Positions 1 through 5,897 of a DNA stretch of 5,897 bases are shown in pieces. The stretch comes from Archangium sp. (GTDB lineage Bacteria > Myxococcota > Myxococcia > Myxococcales > Myxococcaceae). A program made the position numbers and the translations under genes. The notes under the pieces were generated by a model, which saw nothing but the letters and a program-made list of their open reading frames with translations, made no database searches and was not told the DNA's origin. The stretch lies in assembly GCA_016793585.1 (NCBI GenBank), contig JAEUJR010000162.1, positions 1-5,897 of the forward strand. The letters run 5' to 3'. How positions within the stretch are numbered: position 1 is the stretch's first letter; each line of letters opens with the position of its first letter.

Positions 1-48
1 GACGACCCGTGGACGTGGAGGGGTCAGGGCATTACGACCGGCGCATGA
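1..48 (+). CDS. Possible C-terminal tail of an upstream gene (partial)
   Basis: Reading from base 1, this frame stays open for 15 codons (DDPWTWRGQGITTGA) and stops at TGA 46-48. That stop overlaps the ATG of the adenosyltransferase in the classic ATGA arrangement seen between coupled genes. Third positions are mostly G or C, as in the real genes here. The tail is too short to assign a family. Any ATG followed by A produces this stop, and 15 open codons are not rare in GC-rich DNA, so the support is only contextual. Confidence 0.35.
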   Translation, partial: DDPWTWRGQGITTGA

Positions 49-596
49 AGATCTACACGAAGACGGGCGACGGCGGAGACACCTCACTCTTTGGCGGCGG
101 CCGCGTTGGAAAAGAGAGTGACCGCGTCGAGTCGTACGGTCAGATCGACGAGCTCAACTCGGTGCTGGGCATAGCCCGCGCCGAGGGCATGGGCCAGCTC
201 GACGCCCTCATGCAGACCCTGCAAGACCAGCTCTTCACCATCGGCTCGATCCTGGCGACGCCGGCGGGCAGCAAGGCCGCCTCGCACATTCCACAGCTCC
301 GCCCCGAGTGGATCACCGCGATGGAGCTCGCCATCGACGAGTTCGACAAGGAGCTTCCGCCGCTGACCTCGTTCGTGCTGCCGGGCGGAACGAGAGCCGC
401 GGCGGCGCTGCACCACGCGCGCTGTGTCTGCCGTCGCGCCGAGCGCCGCATCGTGCCGCTCATGCGCGCCGGTGACGTCGAGCAGGAGGTCATCGTCTAC
501 CTGAACCGCCTGTCTGATCTCTTGTTCACCCTCGCACGCGTCGCGAACGCGCGCGGTGGCGTGAAGGACGTGCCCTGGGTCGCTCCGAAGGCGTGA
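45..596 (+). CDS. PduO-type cob(I)alamin adenosyltransferase
   Basis: This 183-residue protein matches the PduO/MMAB family of ATP:corrinoid adenosyltransferases. They transfer the 5'-deoxyadenosyl group of ATP to reduced cob(I)alamin to make adenosylcobalamin in the cytoplasm, acting as trimers. The N-terminal ATP-binding motif TKTGDGGDTSLFGGG spans residues 5-19. YGQIDELNS (31-39) holds the conserved Asp35, and FVLPGGT (110-116) holds Phe110, equivalent to the Phe that displaces the lower cobalamin ligand. HHARCVCRRAER (123-134) holds Arg126, the expected salt-bridge partner of Asp35, and YLNRLSDLLF lies at 152-161. All key residues appear intact and the length is normal. ATG 45 is chosen because homologues start at MKIYTKTGD; GTG codons at 9 and 15 would add an unconserved extension. 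The gene's stop overlaps the start of queG, indicating co-translation. The PduO type is a family name; nothing here suggests propanediol microcompartments, so no symbol is given. Confidence 0.95.
   Translation: MKIYTKTGDGGDTSLFGGGRVGKESDRVESYGQIDELNSVLGIARAEGMGQLDALMQTLQDQLFTIGSILATPAGSKAASHIPQLRPEWITAMELAIDEFDKELPPLTSFVLPGGTRAAAALHHARCVCRRAERRIVPLMRAGDVEQEVIVYLNRLSDLLFTLARVANARGGVKDVPWVAPKA
588..591 (+). promoter_or_regulatory. Short Shine-Dalgarno favouring ATG 596 for queG
   Basis: AAGG (within GAAGG, 587-591) lies inside the last codons of the adenosyltransferase gene. It is four bases before ATG 596 and only one base before GTG 593. The spacing is short even for the ATG but nearly impossible for the GTG, which favours ATG 596 as the queG start. 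Confidence 0.4.
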
Positions 597-1591
597 TGAT
601 TCCCTCGGGGCGGCTGAGAGCCCTCGCGGTCAACGCCGGCTTCGATCTGGTGGGCTTCGCACGCGCCGAGCCCATCGACGCGCACGTGCTGGGCGACTGG
701 CTCGCGCAGGGGTTCCACGCCGACCTCGATTGGATGGCGGAGCGGGTGGCCGAGCGGCTCGACGTCACGGCACTGCTCCCGGGCGCGAAGACGGTCATCG
801 CGCTGGCCTGCAACTACTGGCAGTCGGACGACGCGGGGCCCATCGCGCGATACGCCCGCGGCCGCGACTACCACGCCACCTTGAGGGACAAGCTGCGGGT
901 GCTGCGCCGTGGGCTGCGTGAGCAGTTCAGCGGTGTCACCGACTATGGCTCCGTCGACGCGAACCCGGTGATGGAGAAAGTGCACGCCGCGCGCGCAGGG
1001 CTGGGCTTCGTCGGCAAGAACGCGTGCTTCATCACCCCCGAGTTCGGCTCGTGGGTGGTGCTCGCGACGATGATCATCGACGCCGAGGTCGACGAGTACG
1101 CCACGGGCCCGACGGATGACCAGTGTGGCCGGTGCTCCCTCTGCCTGACCTCGTGCCCGACTGGCGCCATCGTGAACGACCGGGTCGTCGACGCGCGGGC
1201 GTGCCTCTCGTACCAGACCATCGAGAACGACCGGTCGGTGCCAGAGCCGCTGCGCACCGCGATGCCGAACCTCGTGTTCGGCTGCGACGTCTGCCAGGAC
1301 GTGTGCCCGTTGAACGCGACCCCGCTTCGGGCGCAGGCGCGCTTTCAACCGAGAGCCGTTGCGCAGGCCTCGGTGCTCGAGCTCGCTGCGATGACGCGGG
1401 AGCAGTGGCAGACGTGGGCGCCCGGCATGGCGCTCGTTCGCGCCGGGTTCGATGGTCTGCGCCGCAACGCGGCCTACGCCCTCGGGGCGATGAAGGCCGC
1501 CGAGGCCCGGCCAGTGCTCGAGCGGCTCAGCGGTGACGGCGACGAACGCGTGCGTGAAGCCGCAGCCTGGGCGCTGACGCAGCTGGCCTGA
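596..1591 (+). CDS. queG: Epoxyqueuosine reductase QueG
   Basis: QueG reduces epoxyqueuosine to queuosine at the wobble position (G34) of tRNAs for Asp, Asn, His and Tyr. It is the last step of queuosine synthesis and uses cobalamin and two [4Fe-4S] clusters. In this 331-residue protein, GRDYH is at 89-93. The motif VDANPVMEK (120-128) contains Asp121, matching the family's catalytic Asp, and RAGLGFVGKN follows. The ferredoxin-like part has CGRCSLCLTSC with Cys177, 180, 183 and 187, then Cys203, then CDVCQDVC with Cys230, 233 and 237: eight ligands for two clusters. The C-terminal part from about 285 is HEAT-like (LRRNAAYALGAM, VREAAAWALTQLA), as in longer QueG forms that use it to grip tRNA. 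E. coli QueG is somewhat longer (about 379 residues). The start could be GTG 593 (four-base overlap) or ATG 596 (one-base overlap); the weak AAGG favours the ATG. Coupling to a cobalamin adenosyltransferase fits its cofactor need. Confidence 0.96.
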   Translation: MIPSGRLRALAVNAGFDLVGFARAEPIDAHVLGDWLAQGFHADLDWMAERVAERLDVTALLPGAKTVIALACNYWQSDDAGPIARYARGRDYHATLRDKLRVLRRGLREQFSGVTDYGSVDANPVMEKVHAARAGLGFVGKNACFITPEFGSWVVLATMIIDAEVDEYATGPTDDQCGRCSLCLTSCPTGAIVNDRVVDARACLSYQTIENDRSVPEPLRTAMPNLVFGCDVCQDVCPLNATPLRAQARFQPRAVAQASVLELAAMTREQWQTWAPGMALVRAGFDGLRRNAAYALGAMKAAEARPVLERLSGDGDERVREAAAWALTQLA

Positions 1592-1637
1592 ACGTCCCTC
1601 CTCCTCAACGCCGCGACCTCGTTCGGCTTTCTGCCGC

Positions 1638-1686
1638 CTCGAGTGGCACAACCACGACCGGTTTGGTCGCCCTCGTGCCGCTCGAG
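1638..1686 (+). promoter_or_regulatory. Interrupted inverted repeat / stem-loop after queG
   Basis: CTCGAGTGGCAC (1638-1649) pairs over all 12 positions with GTGCCGCTCGAG (1675-1686); the single non-Watson-Crick pair is a U-G wobble on the + strand transcript. An inner stem, CGACC (1655-1659) with GGTCG (1665-1669), shares the same centre at 1662. A 5x5 interior loop separates it from the outer stem. No T-run follows, so a standard intrinsic terminator is not shown. It could still end queG transcription, serve as a dimeric-protein operator or act as a leader structure for the next gene. The structure is seen directly; the role is inference. Confidence 0.55.
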
Positions 1687-1700
1687 AGACTCGAGTGTCA
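1676..1700 (+). promoter_or_regulatory. Competing hairpin sharing an arm with the upstream stem-loop
   Basis: Bases 1676-1686 can pair with 1690-1700 around an AGA loop. Of eleven positions, nine are Watson-Crick, one is G-U and one is mismatched (1678 with 1698). It uses the same right arm (1675-1686) as the larger stem-loop, so the two cannot form together. The arm 1690-1701 is an imperfect direct repeat of 1638-1649. The hairpin ends 23 bases before the chosen ATG of the AbiEi-nuclease gene. Confidence 0.4.
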
Positions 1701-1711
1701 GACCAGTGTGC

Positions 1712-1717
1712 GAGAAG
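1712..1717 (+). promoter_or_regulatory. Shine-Dalgarno supporting ATG 1724
   Basis: GAGAAG lies six bases upstream of ATG 1724, an acceptable spacing for ribosome binding. An in-frame GTG at 1721 would have only a three-base spacing. The more distant in-frame GTG 1643 sits inside a hairpin arm. This supports 1724 as the start. Confidence 0.45.
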
Positions 1718-1723
1718 TACGTG

Positions 1724-2656
1724 ATGAGCAGCACTCGAACGGCAGAGCTGCAGTGCACCCGGGTCGCGGCGCGCCAACACGGCGTGCTTCAGCGACGGCA
1801 GGCGCAGCTCGCGGGGCTGTCGCTTCGCCAGGTGCAAATTCGCGTTCGCTCAGGGCGCTGGCAGGTCGTGCACCCGGGCGTGTACCGAATCGCCGGCGCA
1901 CCCAACGGGTGGCACTCTGACTTGAAGGCGCTGTGCCTGTGGCTCGAGCCCGAGTGTGTGTTGTCTCATCGCTCGGCTGCCGAGCTGCACGGGTTCTCAC
2001 GGTTCGAAGGCTGTCGCGCGAAGGACCTCACCGTTCACCGCCGTGTGCGCGACGCCATGGGAGTCACCGCCCACCGCACCAACGACCTGCCCGCACGCGA
2101 AGTGACGGTCGTCGCAGGCTTTCGCGTCACGAGCGTCGAGCGCACGCTCCTCGACCTCGCCGCGACGGAAGACGCCCCGACCGTCAGGGCCTGCCTCGAC
2201 GAAGCGCTGCGCCGACGGTGGACGACGCTCGAGAAGTTCTCGCAGCACCTCTCACGCCACGGCGGCTCGCGCGGCATCGCCACCCTCAAGGCCCTCGTGC
2301 ACGAATACCAGGGTGGTGACGGGCCGACCGAGAGCGAGCTCGAGCAGCGCGTGCTCGACGTTCTCGAAGCGCATGACCTGCCACGCCCGGTGAAGCAACA
2401 GGTCGTGAAAGCCCACGACCGCGTGCGCCGGCTCGACTTCCGCTTCCCGGGAACACGGGTGGTGCTCGAAGCCGACGGCTACGCCTTTCACGCTGGGCTG
2501 GCCGACTTCGAGCGCGACCGCACCCGAGCCAACGCGCTCGTGGCCAGGGGATTCATCGTGCTCCGGTGGACGTGGCGGGCCCTCGAACAACACCCACATC
2601 ACCTGGTGGAAGAGCTCGAGCGCGTGCTCGCGTCAGACACCCGTCGCGCGGCCTAG
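1724..2656 (+). CDS. AbiEi-like winged-helix protein fused to a DUF559/Vsr-like nuclease domain
   Basis: This 310-residue protein combines two regions. Residues about 10-57 (AARQHGVLQRRQAQLAGLS, then SGRWQVVHPGVYRIAG) resemble the winged-helix of AbiEi-type (type IV) antitoxins and related regulators. SHRSAAELHGF (81-91) and TSVERTLLDLA (136-146) continue the AbiEi-like core. The C-terminal part, about 204-305, fits DUF559, a PD-(D/E)XK family related to Vsr mismatch endonucleases: Glu204, Asp238 in RRLDFRF, Glu249-x-Asp251-Gly in VLEADGYAFH with His256, the basic run DRTRAN (265-270), and LRWTW (280-284). The presumed acidic catalytic residues are present, so the nuclease may be active. It is predicted cytoplasmic, with no signal or membrane segment. 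This architecture occurs as single genes in actinobacteria and myxobacteria; the function is not established. There is no AbiEii nucleotidyltransferase beside it, so it is not a canonical AbiE pair. Its codon use resembles its neighbours, giving no sign of recent transfer. The family call is firm; the biological role (defence, DNA repair or regulation) is unknown. Confidence 0.8.
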   Translation: MSSTRTAELQCTRVAARQHGVLQRRQAQLAGLSLRQVQIRVRSGRWQVVHPGVYRIAGAPNGWHSDLKALCLWLEPECVLSHRSAAELHGFSRFEGCRAKDLTVHRRVRDAMGVTAHRTNDLPAREVTVVAGFRVTSVERTLLDLAATEDAPTVRACLDEALRRRWTTLEKFSQHLSRHGGSRGIATLKALVHEYQGGDGPTESELEQRVLDVLEAHDLPRPVKQQVVKAHDRVRRLDFRFPGTRVVLEADGYAFHAGLADFERDRTRANALVARGFIVLRWTWRALEQHPHHLVEELERVLASDTRRAA

Positions 2657-2746
2657 CGCCTCAGCTGATGGGCCGACGCAGCGCCCCTTCACCGCGCATT
2701 CTTTTCGGTGTCGCTCTCGGGCGCCGTGGGGCACCGTCGGGCCACC

Positions 2747-5038
2747 ATGGCCACCAGCTTCACGCCGATGTCGAAGAAGATCCGCAAGGACGACGCGCTC
2801 GAGTACCACTCGAAGGGCCGCCCCGGAAAAGTCGAGGTCGTCCCCACGAAGCCCACGGCGACGGCGAGAGACCTCTCTCTGGCGTACACGCCGGGCGTCG
2901 CCGAGCCCTGTCTCGAGATCGCGAAAGACCCCGACCTCTCGTACCAGTACACGGCTCGCGGAAACCTGGTCGCAGTCATCTCGAACGGCACGGCGGTGCT
3001 GGGGCTCGGCGACATCGGCCCGTGGGCTGGCAAGCCGGTGATGGAGGGCAAGGGCGTTCTCTTCAAGAAGTTCGCCGACATCGACGTGTTCGACCTGAAC
3101 GTCGACGCGAAAGAGGTCGACCTCTTCTGCTCCATCGTGAAGTCGCTCGAGCCGACGTTCGGCGGCATCAACCTCGAAGACGTGAAGGCTCCCGAGTGCT
3201 TCATCATCGAGGAGCGCCTCAAGCGTGAGATGAACATTCCCGTCTTTCACGACGACCAGCACGGCACTGCCATCATCTCAGGTGCGGCGCTGCTGAACGC
3301 CGCTGAGCTGGCGGGCAAGAAGCTCGAGAACCTGCGCGTCGTCGTCTCGGGCGCCGGAGCCTCGGCCATCGCCTGCACCAACTTCTGGGTCACCCTCGGC
3401 GTGAAGCGCGAGAACGTGTTGATGGTCGACACCAAGGGCGTGCTCCACAAGGGCCGCACCGACAACCTCAACCAGTGGAAGGCGCCCTACGTGCAGGACA
3501 CGAAGGCGCGCACGCTGGCCGAGGCGCTCGAAGGCGCCGATGTGTTCCTCGGCGCGTCGGTGAAGGGCGTGGTCGACGGGCCGATGCTCAAGCGCATGGC
3601 GAAGAAGCCCATCATCTTCGCGCTCGCCAACCCCGACCCCGAGATCAGCTACCCCGAAGCGCGGGAGGCCCGGCCTGACGGCATCGTGGCGACGGGGCGC
3701 TCCGACTACCCGAACCAGGTGAACAACGTGCTCGGGTTCCCCTTCATCTTCCGCGGAGCGCTCGACGTTCGCGCGCGGCAGATCAACGAACCCATGAAAC
3801 TGGCGGCCGCGAAGGCCCTGGCGGCGCTCGCGCGAGAAGACGTGCCCGACGCGGTCTCGCGTGCCTATGGCGGAGAGCGCTTCACCTTCGGCCCCGACTA
3901 CATCATTCCCAAACCATTCGACCCGCGCGTGCTGTTGTGGGTCGCTCCTGCGGTCGCGAAGGCCGCAATGGAGACCGGCGTCGCGCGCCTGCCCGTCGAC
4001 CTGAACGCCTACCGCGACCGCCTGCACAAGCTGCAGTCGCGCTCGAACCAGGTGATGGCGAGCATCGTCACGCGGGCGCGCACGGTGACCAAGCGCATCG
4101 CGCTCGACGATGGAGAGCACCCCCGCGTCCTGCAGGCCGCGCGCATTCTGAAAGAAGACGGCGTGTGCGAGCCGGTGCTGCTGGGCAAGAAGGACGTCAT
4201 CGAGCGCGCCATTGTCGAACACAAACTCGAAGACGAGCTCGGTGGCGTCTCCATCGTCGACCCGGCCACGAGCCCGCTCGTCGAGCGCTTCACCGATGCC
4301 TATTGGAAGCTGCGACAGCGGCGCGGCGTGACGCGAGAGCTCGCCGCGACGCGCATGCGGTTTCGCGGGTACTTCGGCGCGATGCTGGTGCGCGAAGGGG
4401 CGGTCGACGGGCTCGTCACGGGGCTCACGCAGACGTACCCCGAAGCAGTGCGGCCTCCGCTCGAGGTCATCGGTACCCATCAGGGCCGGCGGGCGGGCGG
4501 CGTCTACCTCGTGGTGCAGCGCAACGACTTCAAGTTCTTCGCCGACTGCACGATGAACCCCGAGCCGACGCCCGAGTACCTGGCCGACATCGCCATCGCG
4601 ACGGCCGACCTCGCCCGCTCGTTCGACGTGACGCCCCGCCTCACGTTCCTCTCGTATTCCACCTTCGGCAGCGCAGCGGGCTCGTCTCCCGAGCGCATGC
4701 GCAAGGCGATGGAGCTGGCGCGCGCGGCCCGGCCCACGCTGGAGATGGACGGTGAGATGCAAGTCGACCCAGCGCTGCTCCAGGACGACCGCGACCAGCG
4801 CTACCCGTTCTCGGCGCTGACGGGCGACGCGAACGTGCTCATCTTCCCCAGCCTCGACGCGGCGAACATTGCGTACAAGCTCCTCTGGCACTTCGGCGGA
4901 GCGGAGGTCATCGGGCCGCTGCTCCTCGGCATGAACAAGCCGGTGAACGTGCTGCAGGTGAACGCCAGCGTGCAGGACATCGTCAACCTCGCGGCCGTCA
5001 CGGCGGTGCGCGCGCAGGGTGGCGAGCGGGTGGTCTGA
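2747..5038 (+). CDS. maeB: NADP-dependent malic enzyme, MaeB type (malic enzyme plus phosphotransacetylase-like domain)
   Basis: The enzyme oxidatively decarboxylates malate to pyruvate, usually with NADP+, supplying pyruvate and NADPH in the cytosol. The 763 residues compare with 759 in E. coli MaeB, with matching domain order. The malic enzyme part (about 17-425) shows [12 protein letters not shown] (44-55) with the catalytic Tyr47, [16 protein letters not shown] (101-116) with the catalytic Lys region, [11 protein letters not shown] (135-145) and FHDDQHGTA (167-175) for metal and substrate, the Rossmann motif SGAGASA (201-207), and ALANPDPEI with [12 protein letters not shown] for malate. 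The part from about 440 to the end is phosphotransacetylase-like ([27 protein letters not shown]). In known MaeB proteins this domain is not an active Pta; it controls oligomer state and responds to acetyl-CoA. STFGSA has Phe where active Pta enzymes usually have a basic residue. The cofactor is inferred from the family. ATG 2747 is chosen for length; GTG 2708 and ATG 2768 are in frame, and none has a good Shine-Dalgarno. The gene stands alone. Confidence 0.96.
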   Translation: MATSFTPMSKKIRKDDALEYHSKGRPGKVEVVPTKPTATARDLSLAYTPGVAEPCLEIAKDPDLSYQYTARGNLVAVISNGTAVLGLGDIGPWAGKPVMEGKGVLFKKFADIDVFDLNVDAKEVDLFCSIVKSLEPTFGGINLEDVKAPECFIIEERLKREMNIPVFHDDQHGTAIISGAALLNAAELAGKKLENLRVVVSGAGASAIACTNFWVTLGVKRENVLMVDTKGVLHKGRTDNLNQWKAPYVQDTKARTLAEALEGADVFLGASVKGVVDGPMLKRMAKKPIIFALANPDPEISYPEAREARPDGIVATGRSDYPNQVNNVLGFPFIFRGALDVRARQINEPMKLAAAKALAALAREDVPDAVSRAYGGERFTFGPDYIIPKPFDPRVLLWVAPAVAKAAMETGVARLPVDLNAYRDRLHKLQSRSNQVMASIVTRARTVTKRIALDDGEHPRVLQAARILKEDGVCEPVLLGKKDVIERAIVEHKLEDELGGVSIVDPATSPLVERFTDAYWKLRQRRGVTRELAATRMRFRGYFGAMLVREGAVDGLVTGLTQTYPEAVRPPLEVIGTHQGRRAGGVYLVVQRNDFKFFADCTMNPEPTPEYLADIAIATADLARSFDVTPRLTFLSYSTFGSAAGSSPERMRKAMELARAARPTLEMDGEMQVDPALLQDDRDQRYPFSALTGDANVLIFPSLDAANIAYKLLWHFGGAEVIGPLLLGMNKPVNVLQVNASVQDIVNLAAVTAVRAQGGERVV

Positions 5039-5090
5039 GCGCCGCTCGCAAAGCCAGGACGGCGCATCTCTTCGACGAGGTCGCGATCGC

Positions 5091-5127
5091 CGGCGCTCGT
5101 GTGCGCGACCGCCACGCACGAGCGTCG
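5091..5127 (+). terminator. Stem-loop between convergent genes, possible terminator of maeB
   Basis: CGGCGCTCGTGTG (5091-5103) pairs with CGCACGAGCGTCG (5115-5127) over 13 positions: eleven Watson-Crick and two G-U on the + strand RNA, with an 11-base loop. On the - strand the two wobbles become A-C mismatches, so the fold favours + strand transcripts, those of maeB. The position, 52 bases after the maeB stop and just beyond the end of the opposing transporter gene, is where a terminator is expected. No T-run follows, so it may be a non-canonical terminator or a 3'-end stabilising structure. A weaker alternative stem pairs GGTCGCG (5079-5085) with CGCGACC (5104-5110). Confidence 0.5.
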
Positions 5128-5135
5128 TCTGCACG

Positions 5136-5897
5136 CTACTGCCGCTGGGCGAGCCTCACGCCGATGAGCACCAGCACACCGCCGGCGAGCAGCTCCCAGC
5201 CGAGCTTCTCGTCGAGCAGCGCCCAGGCTGCGACGGCGGTGGCGATGGGCTGCAGGTTCGCGAAGACGGCGACGCGTGACGCCTCGGTGCGTGAGAGCGC
5301 GTAGTTCCACAACGCGTACGAGCCCATGCTCGTCAGCAGCACGAGGTACGCGAGGCACCAGTGCGCGATGGCCGGCGCCGCGAGAAAGGCGTCGAGCTTC
5401 ACCACGAAGGGCGCAGCGGGAAGACACCAGAGCGCCCCGGCGATGAGGCTCCAGCCCGCGGTGCGCAGGCCACCGAACGTCTGCGCCTTCTCACGCGACT
5501 CCGCCGTCCAGAAGACCCAGGCGACGACGGCGCCGAGAATGAAGAGGTCTCCCACCAGCGGCCCGAGCGCTTCACCAAGCCCACGGCCGAGCAACAGCAC
5601 CAGCACGCCAGCGAAGGCGACGACGATGCCCAACAGCCTCGCGCGGGTCGGCTTCTCGCGGCCACGCGCGACGCTGAGCAGGTACACGCCCACAGGGGTC
5701 AGGCCGTAGAGCAGGCCTGCGTGCGAGGCCTTCGACTGGGAGAGCCCGTACACGAAGAAGCCTTGATTCACCGGCCCCGCGAGAAGGCCGAAGAGCAACC
5801 ACCAGCCCCACGTGTTTCGTGGTGGCAACAGCGGCCCTTTCAATGCGGCCAGCACCCCGACGTAGCCCGCCGCCGACAGCAGAATACGCATCGTCAC
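5136..5897 (-). CDS. DMT superfamily (EamA-type) membrane transporter, truncated at the N-terminus by the window edge
   Basis: The 253 visible residues form a very hydrophobic inner-membrane protein of the drug/metabolite transporter superfamily. Likely membrane segments lie near residues 3-19, 31-51, 57-77, 87-105, 113-131, 144-165, 177-200, 206-228 and 234-250. Full EamA proteins have ten helices in two repeats, so about one helix is probably missing beyond base 5897; the in-frame GTG at the edge and ATG at 5891 are unlikely to be the true start. The second-repeat signature ANLQPIATAVAAWALLDEKLG (from 213) resembles the EamA pattern of a proline-containing helix followed by an acidic turn. 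The GLLYGLTPVGVYLLS stretch is the equivalent in the first repeat. Members export amino acids, metabolites or drugs, and the substrate cannot be told from sequence. The stop is TAG at 5138-5136. It converges on maeB with a 97-base gap, so it belongs to a separate transcription unit. Confidence 0.9.
   Translation of the reverse strand: MTMRILLSAAGYVGVLAALKGPLLPPRNTWGWWLLFGLLAGPVNQGFFVYGLSQSKASHAGLLYGLTPVGVYLLSVARGREKPTRARLLGIVVAFAGVLVLLLGRGLGEALGPLVGDLFILGAVVAWVFWTAESREKAQTFGGLRTAGWSLIAGALWCLPAAPFVVKLDAFLAAPAIAHWCLAYLVLLTSMGSYALWNYALSRTEASRVAVFANLQPIATAVAAWALLDEKLGWELLAGGVLVLIGVRLAQRQ

Larger units (their letters stand above)
1592..1723 (+). other. Structured intergenic leader between queG and the AbiEi-nuclease gene
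   Basis: These 132 bases contain no convincing gene. An in-frame GTG at 1643 would extend the downstream protein by 27 residues, but that stretch does not resemble the AbiEi family N-terminus and would have to read through the hairpin arms. No clear -35/-10 pair is recognisable. The stretch holds three CTCGAG palindromes (1638-1643, 1681-1686, 1690-1695) that form two mutually exclusive stem-loops, listed separately. Confidence 0.6.

Noticed and set aside
17..23. GGAGGGG as a Shine-Dalgarno for the adenosyltransferase
   Set aside because: It is 21 bases before ATG 45, too far for direct initiation, and no in-frame start lies at a suitable distance behind it.
1643..1723. N-terminal extension of the AbiEi-nuclease protein from GTG 1643
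   Set aside because: The extra 27 residues do not resemble the family N-terminus, lie within hairpin arms, and a better start with GAGAAG at six bases exists at 1724.
497..1837. Open frame of 446 codons on the - strand opposite queG
   Set aside because: It overlaps three confidently assigned features and its translation is low-complexity Arg/His-rich. It is a compositional shadow of queG.
2706..2736. Hairpin CGGTGTC / GGCACCG upstream of maeB
   Set aside because: Only seven pairs including one G-U, with a 17-base loop; expected by chance at this GC content.
1592..2746. AbiE toxin-antitoxin operon
   Set aside because: I find no nucleotidyltransferase (AbiEii) gene on either side of the AbiEi-like gene; the next gene is maeB and the previous one is queG.
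3937..4755. Open frame of 272 codons on the + strand inside maeB
   Set aside because: It is out of frame with the conserved phosphotransacetylase-like domain, Arg-rich and without a recognisable fold.
5083..5090. GCGATCGC octamer (HIP1-like palindrome)
   Set aside because: I noticed only this one copy, so there is no sign of the repeated pattern that would make it meaningful.
3278..5134. Long open frame of 618 codons on the - strand opposite maeB
   Set aside because: It is antisense to a full-length, strongly conserved malic enzyme. Its translation is Arg/His/Val-rich with no recognisable domain, as expected for the reverse of GC-rich coding DNA.

Overview
The window is GC-rich, with G/C at most codon third positions, and it is gene-dense. 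It holds four complete genes on the + strand, one truncated gene on the - strand and possibly the tail of a fifth + strand gene at the left edge. I see no tRNA, rRNA, CRISPR array or insertion sequence. The codon bias and gene types suit a high-GC aerobic bacterium. A myxobacterial or related deltaproteobacterial source is my best guess, but this is inference; no taxon marker is present.

Left block (1-1591): a PduO-type cob(I)alamin adenosyltransferase is followed, with a one- to four-base overlap, by queG, the epoxyqueuosine reductase that completes queuosine synthesis in tRNA. QueG is itself a cobalamin enzyme, so the pair looks like a small translationally coupled unit of B12 handling and B12 use. 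An upstream gene may end at 48 in an ATGA overlap with the adenosyltransferase.

Middle block (1592-2656): a 132-base intergenic stretch carries a strong interrupted inverted repeat and a competing second hairpin. It leads into an orphan gene that joins an AbiEi-antitoxin-like winged-helix region to a DUF559/Vsr-like PD-(D/E)XK nuclease domain. No AbiEii toxin partner lies beside it. This is the least understood gene of the window.

Right block (2657-5897): a full-length MaeB-type malic enzyme (malic enzyme domain plus phosphotransacetylase-like domain) converges on a DMT/EamA-family membrane transporter that runs off the right edge. A 13-bp stem-loop lies in the 97-base gap between them.

Most of the window is housekeeping metabolism. 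The points worth a second look are the B12 gene coupling, the orphan AbiEi-nuclease fusion with its structured leader, and the stem-loop between the convergent genes. I found no clear evidence of a wholly new multi-gene system.
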